From NCBI GenBank assembly GCA_963840535.1, contig CAWIZJ010000013.1:1-64000 (forward strand): a stretch of DNA of 64,000 bases. The letters run 5' to 3'. The translations under genes were made by a program, and so were the position numbers. The notes beneath the pieces were generated by a model. That model was given only the letters and a program-made list of their open reading frames with translations, was not told the origin of the DNA and ran no database searches. Positions within the stretch are counted from its first letter, which is position 1. Every line of letters begins with the position of its first letter. The stretch is from VAZQ01 sp963840535 (GTDB taxonomy: Bacteria > Pseudomonadota > Alphaproteobacteria > Rhizobiales > Xanthobacteraceae). Positions 55,656 to 64,000 of this stretch are shown here, piece by piece.

Positions 55656-56640
55656 GTGAAACGGCGCGAGTTCATCACGCTGCTCGGCGGCGCGGCGGCG
55701 GCGTGGCCGCTCGCGGCGCGCGCGCAGCAGCCGGCGATGCCGGTGATCGGATTTCTCAGCAGCGCGTCGACAACCGCAGCTGCGGCATCGCGTGCACGCA
55801 TTCCGCCAAGGCCTGAGCGAAACCGGCTATGTCGAGGGCCGCAACGTCGCGATCGAATACCGCTTGGCGGAGGGCCAATACGATCGACTGCCGGCGCTGG
55901 CGGCCGAGCTGGTCCGCCGGCAAGTGTCGGTCATCGTCGCGCCGGCGGCGTCCATGCGGCGCTGGCGGCCAAGGCGGCGACCGCGACCATTCCGATCGTC
56001 TTCGCGGCATGGCGGCGACCCGGTCAGATCGGCCTCGTCGCAAGCCTCAACCGGCCGGGCGGCAATATCACGGGCGTAACTATTTCACCACGGAGCTCGA
56101 GGCGAAGCGGCTGGGGCTGCTGCACGAGCTGGTGCCCCAGGCGACCGCCATCGCGCGTGCTCGTCAATCCGAACAATCCGAATGCGCAGAGCCAGTGCGA
56201 AAGAGCTAAAGGAAGCGGCGCGCGCACCTCGGACTGCAACTCATTTCGTGCAATGCCAGCAGCGAGCGCGAGATCGAGCGGCCTTCGCGACCATTGCCCA
56301 AACGCGCGCCGGAGCGCTCCTGGTCGTGCGCCGACCGTTCTTCATCAACCGGCGTGAACAGCTGGTCGCGCTGGCGGCCGCCACGCGATACCGGCGATCT
56401 ATGAGTTTCGCGACGTATCGCCGAGGCCGGCGGCCTGATGAGCTACGGGACCGCATTTGCCGACGCCTATCGCCAGGTCGGCGTCTATACCGGCCGGATT
56501 CTCAAGGGCGAGAAGCCGGCCGACCTGCCGGTCAGCAGCCGACCAAGTTCGAGCTCGTCATCAACCTCAAGACCGCCAAGGCGCTCGGCCTCGACGTGCC
56601 GCCGACGCTGCTCGCCCGCGCCGACGAGGTGATCGAATAA
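55656..56640 (+). pseudogene. Frameshifted ABC_sub_bind gene
   Basis: Starts at GTG 55656 with VKRREFITLLGGAAAAWPLA and ARAQQPAMPVIGFLSS. It then changes frame repeatedly: HAFRQGLSETGYVEGRNVAI, EYRLAEGQYDRLPALAAELV, RRQVSVIVAP, IGLVASLNRPGGNITGV, LLHELVPQATAIA, then DAYRQVGVYTGRILKGEKPA and the family end PPTLLARADEVIE at 56640. The number of breaks (five or more in 1 kb) exceeds the rest of the window, so true decay is likely in addition to read errors. The intron follows immediately after the stop. Confidence 0.7.
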
Positions 56641-58585
56641 GGGAAGGCGCCAAGCAAACTGGCGCGCTCAGCCGGTGCAAGTCCGGCCCAGGTAAGGCCG
56701 TAGCGGGCCGCCTGGAGGCGAGTGTTGCGTGAGGCGGCAGCGATGCCGAACACGAAGCGTACACAGCTGGTGCGTGGGGTGTGGGAGTGAGCCACGAAAT
56801 GATGAATTCGCGGGAGCGGAGACTGTCCTTATGGTCGAACGCAACATGTGCAATGCCGTTACGCGAGGCATTGTCGTCCCGCCGGGGTCGAGGGCCACAT
56901 CACGTGCACAAGGATCGCGTCGGAACTTGGGAGCTCTCGTGGCTGGCCGTCAGGCGTTGCGTGAGAGGGATGGTCCGCATCGGGAAGGCGAGGAGCCGTA
57001 GCCGATGATGCACGGGCACGAGAAGTCGGACTCCGTCATAGTAGCTGCGAAGCTGGCGAACAAAGCGGCGCATCCTGCCGTGGAGCAATCCACGCTCGGG
57101 CCAGCCGCGGCGGAGCCAGTGGAGCCAAGGGCGGAGACCAAGGGAAATGCGGACCAGCAAAGCACGTGCCGGGCGCAGAGCCGGGTAAGCGTGTCACAGG
57201 CGCTGGAACGCATACGGAAAGTCGCAAGGGAAAGGAAGAAGGAGAAGTTCACCGCGCTCCTCCACCACATCAGCGTCGACCTGCTCGAAGAGGCGTTCTA
57301 CGAACTCAAGGAGAATGCCGCGCCGGGCGTGGATCGACTGACATGGACGGACTACGAGGCAGACCTCGAGCGCAGGCTCGAGGACCTGCATGATCGGGTC
57401 CAGCGAGGAGCGTATCGGGCACTGCCGTCGCGGCGGGTCTACATACCCAAGCCGGACGGCCGGCAGCGCCCGCTCGCGGTCGCGGCCCTGGAGGACAAGA
57501 TTGTCCAACGGGCGGTGGTCGCGCTGCTGAACGCGATCTACGAGGAAGACTTCCTCGGAATCTCGTACGGGTTCCGGCCGGGACGCGGCACGCACGATGC
57601 GCTGGATGCGCTCTGTGTCGGGATCGACAGCAGGAAGGTGAGCTGGATACTGGACGCCGACATCCAATCGTTCTTCGACACGGTGAACCAGGAATGGCTC
57701 ATCCGGTTCTTGGAGCATCGGATCGGCGACCGGCGCATCATCCGCCTGATCCGCAAATGGCTCACGGCGGGCGTCATGGAAAACGGGGTCGTAACCGTCA
57801 GTGACCGGGGGACGGGGCAGGGCGCGGTCATCTCGCCGCTCCTGGCCAACATCTACCTGCACTACGTGCTCGATCTGTGGGCCGTGCGTTGGCGACAGCG
57901 TGAGGCTACGGGCGACATGATCATCGTGCGCTACGCCGACGACTTCATCGTCGGGTTCCAGCACGAGAGCGACGCCCGGCGGTTCCTGGACGAGATGCGT
58001 GAGCGGTTACAGAAGTTTGCGCTGACACTGCATCCCGAGAAGACCCGGCTCATCGAGTTCGGACGCTTTGCGGCGGAACGCCGCCAGCGGCGCGGGCTCG
58101 GCAAACCGGAGACCTTCAACTTCCTGGGCTTCACCTTCATCTGCGGCAAAACTCGCCAGGGCAAATTCCAGATCAAAAGGAAGACCCGACGGGACCGCAT
58201 GCGGGCGAAGTTGCTGAGGATCAAAGAAGAGATGTGGCGGCGCATGCACCTGCCGATCCCCGATCAGGGGAAGTGGCTGTGGTACGTCGTCCGCGGTTAC
58301 TTCAACTACCACGCGGTCCCGACCAACTTCCGGGCTCTCGTGGCTTTCCGGACCGAGATCGCCAAACGCTGGCATCGGATACTTCTCCGACGCAGCGAGC
58401 GGACAAATCTCAACTGGACGGAGATGAAGCGACTGGTTGACGACTGGCTTCCCAAACCGCGTATCCTTCATCCCTGGCCCGACAAACGATTTGCCGTCTC
58501 ATACCCGAGGTAGGAGCCGTATGCGGGAAAGCTGCACGTACGGATCTGTGCGGGGGGCACCCAGTAATGGGTGTCCCTACCGCGA
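56641..58585 (+). ncRNA. Group II intron with intact reverse transcriptase
   Basis: The 5' part carries a GGCGCCAAG...CTGGCGC stem and the block ccggtgcaagtccggccc typical for the first domain. The RT gene at 57005-58513 lies in domain IV. Domain V is clear at 58514-58547 (gagccgtatgcgg...acgtacggatc), starting right after the RT stop. Domain VI follows (gggggcaccca-gtaa-tgggtgtccc, with the branch-point A side) and ends near 58585. The 5' end is not the canonical GTGYG in the text as given, so the boundary is tentative. Confidence 0.8.
57005..58513 (+). CDS. Group II intron reverse transcriptase/maturase
   Basis: Intact 502-residue protein. The RT blocks are LKENAAPGVDRLTWTDYEAD, SRRVYIPKPDGRQRPLAVAA, FLGISYGFRPGRGTHDALDA, WILDADIQSFFDTVNQEWLI, DRGTGQGAVISPLLANIYLH and the catalytic VRYADDFIVGFQHESDA. 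The thumb/X domain follows (ETFNFLGFTFICGKTRQGKF, KWLWYVVRGYFNYHAVPTNF) and ends in RILHPWPDKRFAVSYPR. No C-terminal HNH endonuclease is present, so retrohoming would rely on nascent DNA ends. The protein splices its intron RNA and reverse-transcribes it into DNA. Confidence 0.95.
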   Translation: MMHGHEKSDSVIVAAKLANKAAHPAVEQSTLGPAAAEPVEPRAETKGNADQQSTCRAQSRVSVSQALERIRKVARERKKEKFTALLHHISVDLLEEAFYELKENAAPGVDRLTWTDYEADLERRLEDLHDRVQRGAYRALPSRRVYIPKPDGRQRPLAVAALEDKIVQRAVVALLNAIYEEDFLGISYGFRPGRGTHDALDALCVGIDSRKVSWILDADIQSFFDTVNQEWLIRFLEHRIGDRRIIRLIRKWLTAGVMENGVVTVSDRGTGQGAVISPLLANIYLHYVLDLWAVRWRQREATGDMIIVRYADDFIVGFQHESDARRFLDEMRERLQKFALTLHPEKTRLIEFGRFAAERRQRRGLGKPETFNFLGFTFICGKTRQGKFQIKRKTRRDRMRAKLLRIKEEMWRRMHLPIPDQGKWLWYVVRGYFNYHAVPTNFRALVAFRTEIAKRWHRILLRRSERTNLNWTEMKRLVDDWLPKPRILHPWPDKRFAVSYPR

Positions 58586-58679
58586 CGGCTGCCTTGCTGC
58601 GATTGCTCACAGCCGCTTTTGGCCCGGAAGCGGCCGGCTCTGGCAGGTCCGCCGATGGCACCGCAGTTGGGGGTGAGAG

Positions 58680-58828
58680 CGGACGTACCGTTCGGATCGA
58701 TGCCGAAAACGCCGCTTTTGACCCGGTGCCGGACATAAGCTGGGTTGAAATCCCGCACCGAAGCAGTCTCCTGCCGTACCGACGTTGTGCTATCCTTTCG
58801 GTCGGAAAGCCCGCGAGGCGATAAGGCA
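58680..58828 (+). repeat. Second copy of the ABC_sub_bind leader region
   Basis: Contains cgcttttgacccggtgccgg, atcccgcaccgaagcagtct and cctgccgtaccgacgttgtg followed by ctatcctttcggtcgga and aaggcagtg. It matches 55540-55655 nearly base for base. Together with the following gene it forms a second unit of a duplicated locus, split by the group II intron. Confidence 0.65.
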
Positions 58829-59813
58829 GTGAAATCGACGCTCGTTCATCATGCTCCTCGGCGGCGCGGCGGCCGCATGCCCGCTCGCGGCGAGCGCGCA
58901 ACCGCAGGCGAAGCTCGCCCGCATCGGATATTTGGGTCTGGTCTCCGCGTCGTGGCACGCCCCGCGAGTCACCGCCTTTCGCGCCGGGCTGCGCAGTCTC
59001 GGCTACGTCGAAGGCAAGGATTTCGCGATCGAGTTCCGCTGGGCCGAGGGGCAGTATGACCGGCTACCGGCGCTGGCGGCGGAGCTGGTGCGGCTCAATG
59101 TCGATGTCATCGTGACCCACGCGGCGCCCGGCGCCTTTGCCGCCAAGCAGGCGACCTCGACGATCCCGATCGTCATCACTGCCATCGCCGATCTGCTCGC
59201 CTTCGGTCTCGTCGAAAGTCTCGCGCGTCCGGGCGGCAACCTGACCGGATTGAGCTTCTTCAATGCCGAGCTCACTGGAAAGCGGCTCGAATTGCTCAAG
59301 GAGCTGGTGCCGTCGCTGGCCAAGGCCGCCGTGCTGTTGAATGCGGGCAATCCTGCCGGCAAGCAGATCACGCTCGGCGTGCTGGAGCCGACCGCGAAGG
59401 CATTGCAGGTGGAGTTGCTGCCCTTCGAGGTACGCGGGCCTGGCGATTTCGAGCACGTGTTTGCAGCGATGGCCGGTCAGCAGATCGGTGCCGCCGTGCT
59501 GCACGAAGATCCCGTGCTCAATGCAAACTCCAAGGCGATCGTGGATATCGTGGCCCGGCACCGGCTGCCGACATGCGGCTTCCCGGAATTCGTGGCGGCC
59601 GGCGGCTTGATGGCCTATGGCATAAGCTTTCCGGAGATGGATCGGCGCGCCGCGGTCTTCGTCGACAAGATTCTCAAGGGTGCCAAGCCGGCGGAGCTTC
59701 CGGTCGAGCGCGCGACCAAGTTCACGACCATCGTCAACCTCAAGACCGCCCGCGCCATGGGCATCGACATGCCTACGTCGATCCTGCTGCGCGCCGACGA
59801 GGTGATCGAATAA
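58829..59813 (+). CDS. ABC transporter substrate-binding protein (ABC_sub_bind family)
   Basis: The start is GTG 58829; removing one T near 58836 gives VKRRSFIMLLGGAAAACPLA, the usual signal. The remaining frame is clean: ARIGYLGLVSASWHAPRVTA, FRAGLRSLGYVEGKDFAIEF, GQYDRLPALAAELVRLNVDV, FGLVESLARPGGNLTGLSFF, LLKELVPSLAKAAVLLNAGN, GFPEFVAAGGLMAYGISFPE and DKILKGAKPAELPVERATKF, ending SILLRADEVIE. About 328 residues. Probably the only functional member of the local pair. Ligand unknown, no permease genes adjacent. Confidence 0.9.
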
Positions 59814-59901
59814 TGACCCTTGGCGCACCCCGTTTGCTGCATTTGCTCACGTCGGTTCATGGCCCAACTGAGACATGCCAGTCGCGTTCGCCGATGTCCG
59901 C

Positions 59902-59958
59902 AGTTGGGGGTAAACCGGAAAACATATGCTCGCTCTGAGCCTTTCCGGTTTTGATCGG
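59902..59958 (+). repeat. Third copy of the leader-region word, without a gene behind it
   Basis: gttgggggtaaaccggaaaa and catatgctcgctctgagcc, ttccggttttgatcgg repeat the first part of the leader at 55501-55560. No ABC_sub_bind gene follows; the next gene is the convergent aminotransferase. Confidence 0.6.
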
Positions 59959-59987
59959 TTACACCTGCCCGGCAAGGACGCCGACCC

Positions 59988-61196
59988 TCACTCCGCCGCG
60001 GCACGCGCCGGGGCGGCATGCGCCGCGATCAGATAATCGACCGCCGCCTGCACGCCGCCCTTCTTGTGCGGGACGCCGGCGAGCGCCAGCGCCATCTCGG
60101 TGGTGGCGAGCGCCCCCATCAGGTTGCCGTCGTTGAGGTCGCCGAGGTGGCCGATGCGGAAATACTTGCCGGCATAGCGGCCGAAGCTCGAGCCGTAGGA
60201 AATGTTGAAGGCGTCGAGCGCGAGGTTGCGGAAGGCGTCGGCGTCGTGGCCCTCCGGCAGCATCACCGCCGTGATCGTCGGCGAGTAGTATTTCGGATCG
60301 CGGCACATGACCTCGAGCCCCCAGGTGCGCACCGCCTGGCGGGTCGCCTCGGCCAGCCGGGCGTGGCGGGCGAACACGTTGTCGAGCCCTTCCTCGTGCA
60401 GCATGGCGATGCCTTCGGCGAGCCCGTGCAGCATCTGGGTCGCCGGCGTGTAGGGGAAGAAGCCGATCTTGTTCATGTTGAGCATGTCGTCCCAGGCCCA
60501 GAACGACTTGGTCAGCTGCGAGCCCTTCGCCGCCGCCAGCGCCTTGTCGCTCAGCGCATTGAACGACATGCCGGGCGGCATCATCAGCCCCTTCTGGGCG
60601 CCGCCGACGGTGACGTCGACGCCCCACTCGTCGTGGCGGTAGTCGGTCGAGGCGAGCGAGGAGATGGTGTCGACCAGGAACAGCGCCGGATGTCCGGCGG
60701 CGTCGATCGCCTTGCGGATGTCGGCGATCGGCGACAGACACCCGGTCGAGGTCTCGTTGTGCAGCACGCAGACCGCCTTGATCTCCTTGTTCGTGTCCTT
60801 GTGCAGATGCGCCTCGATCGCCGCCGGGTCGGCGCCGATGCGCCAGTCGGTGTTGATGAGCTCGGGCTTGAGGCCGAGCTTCTCCGCCATGTTTTTCCAC
60901 AGCGTCGCGAACTGGCCGGTCTCCACCATCAGCACGCGGTCGCCGGGCGAGAGCGTGTTGACCAGCGCCGCCTCCCAGGCGCCGGTGCCGGTGGCGGTAT
61001 AGATGACGACCGGCTTGGTGGTCTTGAAGATCGTCTTGATGCCGTCGAGGCAGCGCTTGGCGAGCTTGGCGAATTCCGGCCCGCGGTGGTCGATGATCGG
61101 CGTGTCCATCGCCCGCAGGATGCGGTCGGGCAGCTGGGTCGGCCCCGGAATTTGCAGAAAGTGGCGGCCAACGGGGCGCGAGGAGTTCTTAGACAT
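59988..61196 (-). CDS. sgaA: Serine--glyoxylate aminotransferase
   Basis: Intact 402-residue class-V PLP aminotransferase. N-terminus: FLQIPGPTQLPDRILRAMDT. The core shows TATGTGAWEAALVNTLSPGD, VCVLHNETSTGCLSPIADIR, ALFLVDTISSLASTDYRHDE and the PLP-lysine in VTVGGAQKGLMMPPGMSFNA. C-terminal YFRIGHLGDLNDGNLMGALA is characteristic of the serine-glyoxylate/alanine-glyoxylate branch. It transfers the amino group of serine to glyoxylate, giving hydroxypyruvate and glycine, a step of photorespiratory-type metabolism and the serine cycle. The gene stands alone, so which pathway it serves is undecided. Confidence 0.94.
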   Translation of the reverse strand: MSKNSSRPVGRHFLQIPGPTQLPDRILRAMDTPIIDHRGPEFAKLAKRCLDGIKTIFKTTKPVVIYTATGTGAWEAALVNTLSPGDRVLMVETGQFATLWKNMAEKLGLKPELINTDWRIGADPAAIEAHLHKDTNKEIKAVCVLHNETSTGCLSPIADIRKAIDAAGHPALFLVDTISSLASTDYRHDEWGVDVTVGGAQKGLMMPPGMSFNALSDKALAAAKGSQLTKSFWAWDDMLNMNKIGFFPYTPATQMLHGLAEGIAMLHEEGLDNVFARHARLAEATRQAVRTWGLEVMCRDPKYYSPTITAVMLPEGHDADAFRNLALDAFNISYGSSFGRYAGKYFRIGHLGDLNDGNLMGALATTEMALALAGVPHKKGGVQAAVDYLIAAHAAPARAAAE

Positions 61197-61414
61197 CGAG
61201 CCAAGTCCTTGTCAGAGGGGTTCTATGGAGGTCGATCGTCGCCAACCCGGCCGGGCCGCGGCTTGCCGCCATGAATGACGAATGGACAGTCAGTCAAGCT
61301 TTTTGGCGCAGCGTATGTGCCGTTGGCCGTGCCGTTGTGCCAATAACGACACGCGGCTCGCTTTCACCCTGCTCGTCCGTCGAGCGCCGGACCGGATTTC
61401 AAGGGAGCATAGCG

Positions 61415-62362
61415 TTGGAGATCGCTTCGATAATCGTGCTGGCGACGCTGATGGGCGGCATTTTTGTGGCCTACAACCTGCTGCACTACGTCTTGTTCCT
61501 TTGGCGACGCACCCGAAGGATGCCGGCCGCATCGGTCACGAGCTGAACGAGTTCGAGCGGCGCCAGCTGGTCGAATGGGTGCCGAAGGCGGGCGACTTCC
61601 TCAAGCATTACGATGAGTATCGTACCTACCACGACGTGTCCGGGCCGTATCGGGACGTGCTTCACAATTACAGTACTGCGTTTTCCCCGCGCGCGGTCTT
61701 CACGCAACCTTATGCATCGGACTACCTCTTGTTGCAGCCCCGCGACGGATGCGTCTGTTGGAGCTGGATGCGGATCGGCGCGGCAGCGGACTATCTTGCC
61801 AGCCGGTGCAAGGTCGACACCGCGCGCGCGACCAATCCTCCCGTGCAGGAGACACTGCCGGGGAAACTTGAGAAATGCGCCGGTCGTGTCAGGACATGGT
61901 CGCCGACTTCGACCGCTGAGCCTGCGGATCGAGCTTTGATGCAATCTATGCGTTCGAGTCGATCGGCTATTCAAAAGACGTGGACGCTGGCTTTCGCGCC
62001 GCTGGCGTGCGAAGCGGCGGACGCTGCTGATCCGTTCGCCGGGCTCGTTGCATTTTTGTCGCCTGGAAAAGCGATTATCGAAGCGTCACGGCCTTTCTCG
62101 AGAATTGGCGCTACAATTTTCTGGGCGCTAATGTCTTATATTCAAGTTGCGTCGGCCCGGCTTCGACCCGATACGCTATCGGCATTTCCGTTCGGGCCGG
62201 GGGCCTGACCTGGAGCTTCATTTAGCACCTGTCTTGCGGAAGTTTCGGCTGCGGATGCGCACCATGGTGGAGCTCGAAAAAATCATCTGGCGGACCTTCA
62301 AAGGCTTCCTGTTCTGCAATGGATACAACATCGTGCCGGCGATCAAGCCCGTCGCAGGGTAG
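61415..62362 (+). CDS. Frameshifted membrane-anchored SAM-dependent methyltransferase
   Basis: Several one-base shifts hide this gene. In order it reads LEIASIIVLATLMGGIFVAY (membrane anchor), ELNEFERRQLVEWVPKAGDF, the Gly-rich SAM site LLELDAG..GAAADYLASRC near 61750-61810, CAGRVRTMVADFDR, FDAIYAFESIGYSKDVDAGF (the acidic post-I motif region), then DYRSVTAFLENWRYNFLGAN and FRLRMRTMVELEKIIWRTFK, ending NGYNIVPAIKPVAG at 62362. The content fits a class I methyltransferase of about 310 residues. The start is uncertain. Substrate unknown. Whether the breaks are read errors or decay cannot be told here. Confidence 0.6.
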
Positions 62363-62697
62363 CCCTCGGTTGCACTCGAGGATGCCGAAAGGCCCGCTGA
62401 TCGGCGCTCGCTCCAAGATCGCCCAGGGCCGCGCCGTTCGTGTCAGATATGCTGACCTGATCGGGTCCTCCGTCATCCCTGCGAGCTTGATCGGCGCGCG
62501 GATCGTACATCTGTAGAGCGTACCCGTTGCGCGCCTTTCGCGTGCCGGCGGCGGTTCCGCTGTTCCGCCGCAAACGCCTGCAACGCTCAGGCATGGGGGC
62601 ATTGTTTCGGCCGGCGACGCGCCCGAGCCGATACTAAGAAAGCCGGGATACGAAGCCGGAGACTCGGATATAAAGAGTAGAGTAGGGAGGCCGCGCC
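62363..62697. other. Intergenic region before the Spy-like gene
   Basis: About 335 bases. Open frames on both strands lack family features. The last part holds the ribosome site (gggaggccgcgcc) of the gene starting at 62698. Confidence 0.5.
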
Positions 62698-64000
62698 ATG
62701 AGCACCCCGTATGCCAATATCACCTGCACCCCATCGAGCCCGCGACTGGCCGGCGTCGGCATCGCCGCCTCGCTGCTGCTGGCGTTCACTGCTCGCACTG
62801 AGGCCGACGCCCGCATGGGCGGAGGGGGTGGCGGCGGCAGAGGCGGCGGCGGCTTCAGCATGGGTGGCGGCATGGGGGGCGGCGGCGAGCGCTTCGGGGC
62901 GGCGGTGCCGAGCATGCTGCTTCGGCGGCGGCGGCGGAGGAGGAGGATTTGCCGTGCGCTCCAGCGCGGCTCGCGCTTCGGCAATGCCTGGATCGGCGTG
63001 CGCCCGATTGCGGGCGGCGGCAACCGGTTCGCCGTGGGCTCGTCGCGGGTCACCGGCGGTTCTGCCGCTCGGCTCGCCGGCACCACTCGGGAAATAAGGC
63101 TGTGCTCGTTGGCGGGACAGGCAATCAGGCTGCGGCCGGCGCGCCGGTCAGCCGTCTCTGCGGCGCTTCGGGCACGTTCACCACCACCGCCTCTGCGCTC
63201 CTCGCGGCCCGGCAATCTCAAATCTCGGCGGGGCCCGCGCGGCGCTCGGCAATCGCGTCATCGCCAATGCCGCGTTCCGCTCCTCGTTGGCGTCCGGCCA
63301 CCGTATCCACGGCCACGGTATCCACCACGGCCACCACCATCACCACGGTTTCCACCACCACGCTTTCCACGGCAAGTTCCACCACCACTCGCATTGGCCA
63401 TGGTGGCGCGGCGGCATCGTCGTCGGCTGGATCGGTCCTGTGCTTCCTGGCCCTACGCCTATAACTACTTCTTCGACTACGTGCCCTGTACCCGTATGCC
63501 TATGACGGCTTCTGGCCCTATGCCTACGACGACGTCTATTACGGCCTCTACGGCCGGTACGCCTACGTCCATCCCGCCGTGCGGGCAGGGCGCCCGCGCG
63601 GGCGCGCCCGTCGCCGGGGTCCGAGAAGCTCGGTCGCCGGCGTCTGCAGCGAGAACGCGCCCGAGCTGACCAGCTGGCCGATCGAGCGCATCACCGAGGT
63701 GGTCGAGCCGACCGAGGCGCAGCGCGCGGCGCTCGACGAGCTCTCGGAGCGCGACCGCCAAGCGCCGTCGAAATCCTCAAGGAGGCCTGCCCGAACGACC
63801 TGCCCAGCATCCCGACCGGACGCCTGGCCGCGATGGAGATTCGGCTGCAGGTGATGCTGGCAGGCGGTGCAGACCGTGCGCTGGCCGCCGCTCGAGCGGT
63901 TCCACCAGTTGCTCAGCGACGAGCAGAAGGCCCGCTTCACCGCGGTCGCGCCCACCGACACCGCGGCCGCGGTCGGCAAGGACCAGCGCGATCTCACCCA
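62698..64000 (+). CDS. Spy/CpxP-like periplasmic protein with Gly-rich and His-rich regions, cut by the window end
   Basis: The start MSTPYANITCTPSSPRLAGV gives a signal-like segment (VGIAASLLLAFTARTEADAR). A Gly-rich part (GGGGGGGRGGGGFSMGGGMG) follows. After several shifts there is a very His-rich stretch at about 63296-63400 (HGIHHGHHHHHGFHHHAFHG), then a Tyr/Asp-rich part (PYAYNYFFDYV). The last part, ENAPELTSWPIERITEVVEP and TEAQRAALDEL, then ACPNDLPSIPTGRLAAMEIR, is the helical LTxxQ/Spy domain found in rhizobial periplasmic chaperone-like proteins. The gene continues past 64000. The His cluster could bind Ni, Cu or Zn, which is inference. Confidence 0.75.

Overview
The window looks like a piece of an alphaproteobacterial chromosome of the order Hyphomicrobiales, near Bradyrhizobium and its relatives. 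Supporting signs are high GC, an ATP synthase Fo operon with duplicated b/b' subunits, a hemA-type 5-aminolevulinate synthase (Shemin pathway), many paralogues of the ABC_sub_bind periplasmic protein family with the twin-Arg-like start 'RREFITLLGGAAAWPLAARA', DUF1236, TIGR02301 and DUF3775 proteins, and Bradyrhizobium-type palindromic intergenic repeats. The exact genus is an inference.

Layout. 1-1.75 kb: two decayed ABC_sub_bind genes. 1.86-4.5 kb: atpI-atpB-atpE-atpF'-atpF on the minus strand. 4.9-12.3 kb: a LuxR-type response regulator, a large SSS-transporter/hybrid histidine kinase, a small RHH-like protein and an Nramp-like metal transporter. 12.6-14.05 kb: a lower-GC DUF4160/DUF2442-HTH module joined in frame to the tail of a kinesin-like gene. 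14.1-16.2 kb: stress membrane protein, DUF937 protein and hemA. 16.3-21.1 kb: a likely catabolic run (IlvD/Edd dehydratase, dienelactone hydrolase, cysteine hydrolase, acyl-CoA-dehydrogenase-like oxygenase). 21.2-27.9 kb: DUF1236 protein, pyrD, an S24-like repressor, a nested-palindrome repeat, TauE, small conserved proteins, a Nudix hydrolase and an SRAP peptidase. 28-29.5 kb: a complete IS4-type element with a 10-bp target duplication. 29.6-40.5 kb: FAD oxidase, Phd antitoxin with a VapC relic, tsaC, tRNA-Pro, CoA-pyrophosphatase, redox and hydrolase genes. 40.5-42.5 kb: an IS1634-family element. 42.6-43.95 kb: three tandem tiny genes for double-glycine-leader peptides, each behind a copy of the same promoter cassette. 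44-60 kb: an accessory zone of ABC_sub_bind genes and relics, three group II introns or intron remnants, an L,D-transpeptidase, a flavin monooxygenase and an IS91-type element carrying a tyrosine recombinase. 60-64 kb: serine-glyoxylate aminotransferase, a frameshifted methyltransferase, and a Gly/His-rich Spy/CpxP-like protein cut by the window end.

Data quality matters. A large share of obviously essential or conserved genes (atpB, atpF, atpF', atpI, hemA, pyrD, tsaC and others) are interrupted by single-base indels, several in homopolymer runs. I read these as sequence or assembly errors and give full gene spans across the breaks. Where large pieces are missing, as in several ABC_sub_bind copies, I call true pseudogenes.

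The best candidate for an undescribed system is the set of three GG-leader peptides at 42635-43829. The leaders are conserved, the cores differ completely, and a Crp-type palindrome sits about 103 nt upstream of each start. It lies in mobile-element-rich DNA with phage-type relics. No dedicated exporter is visible in the window.
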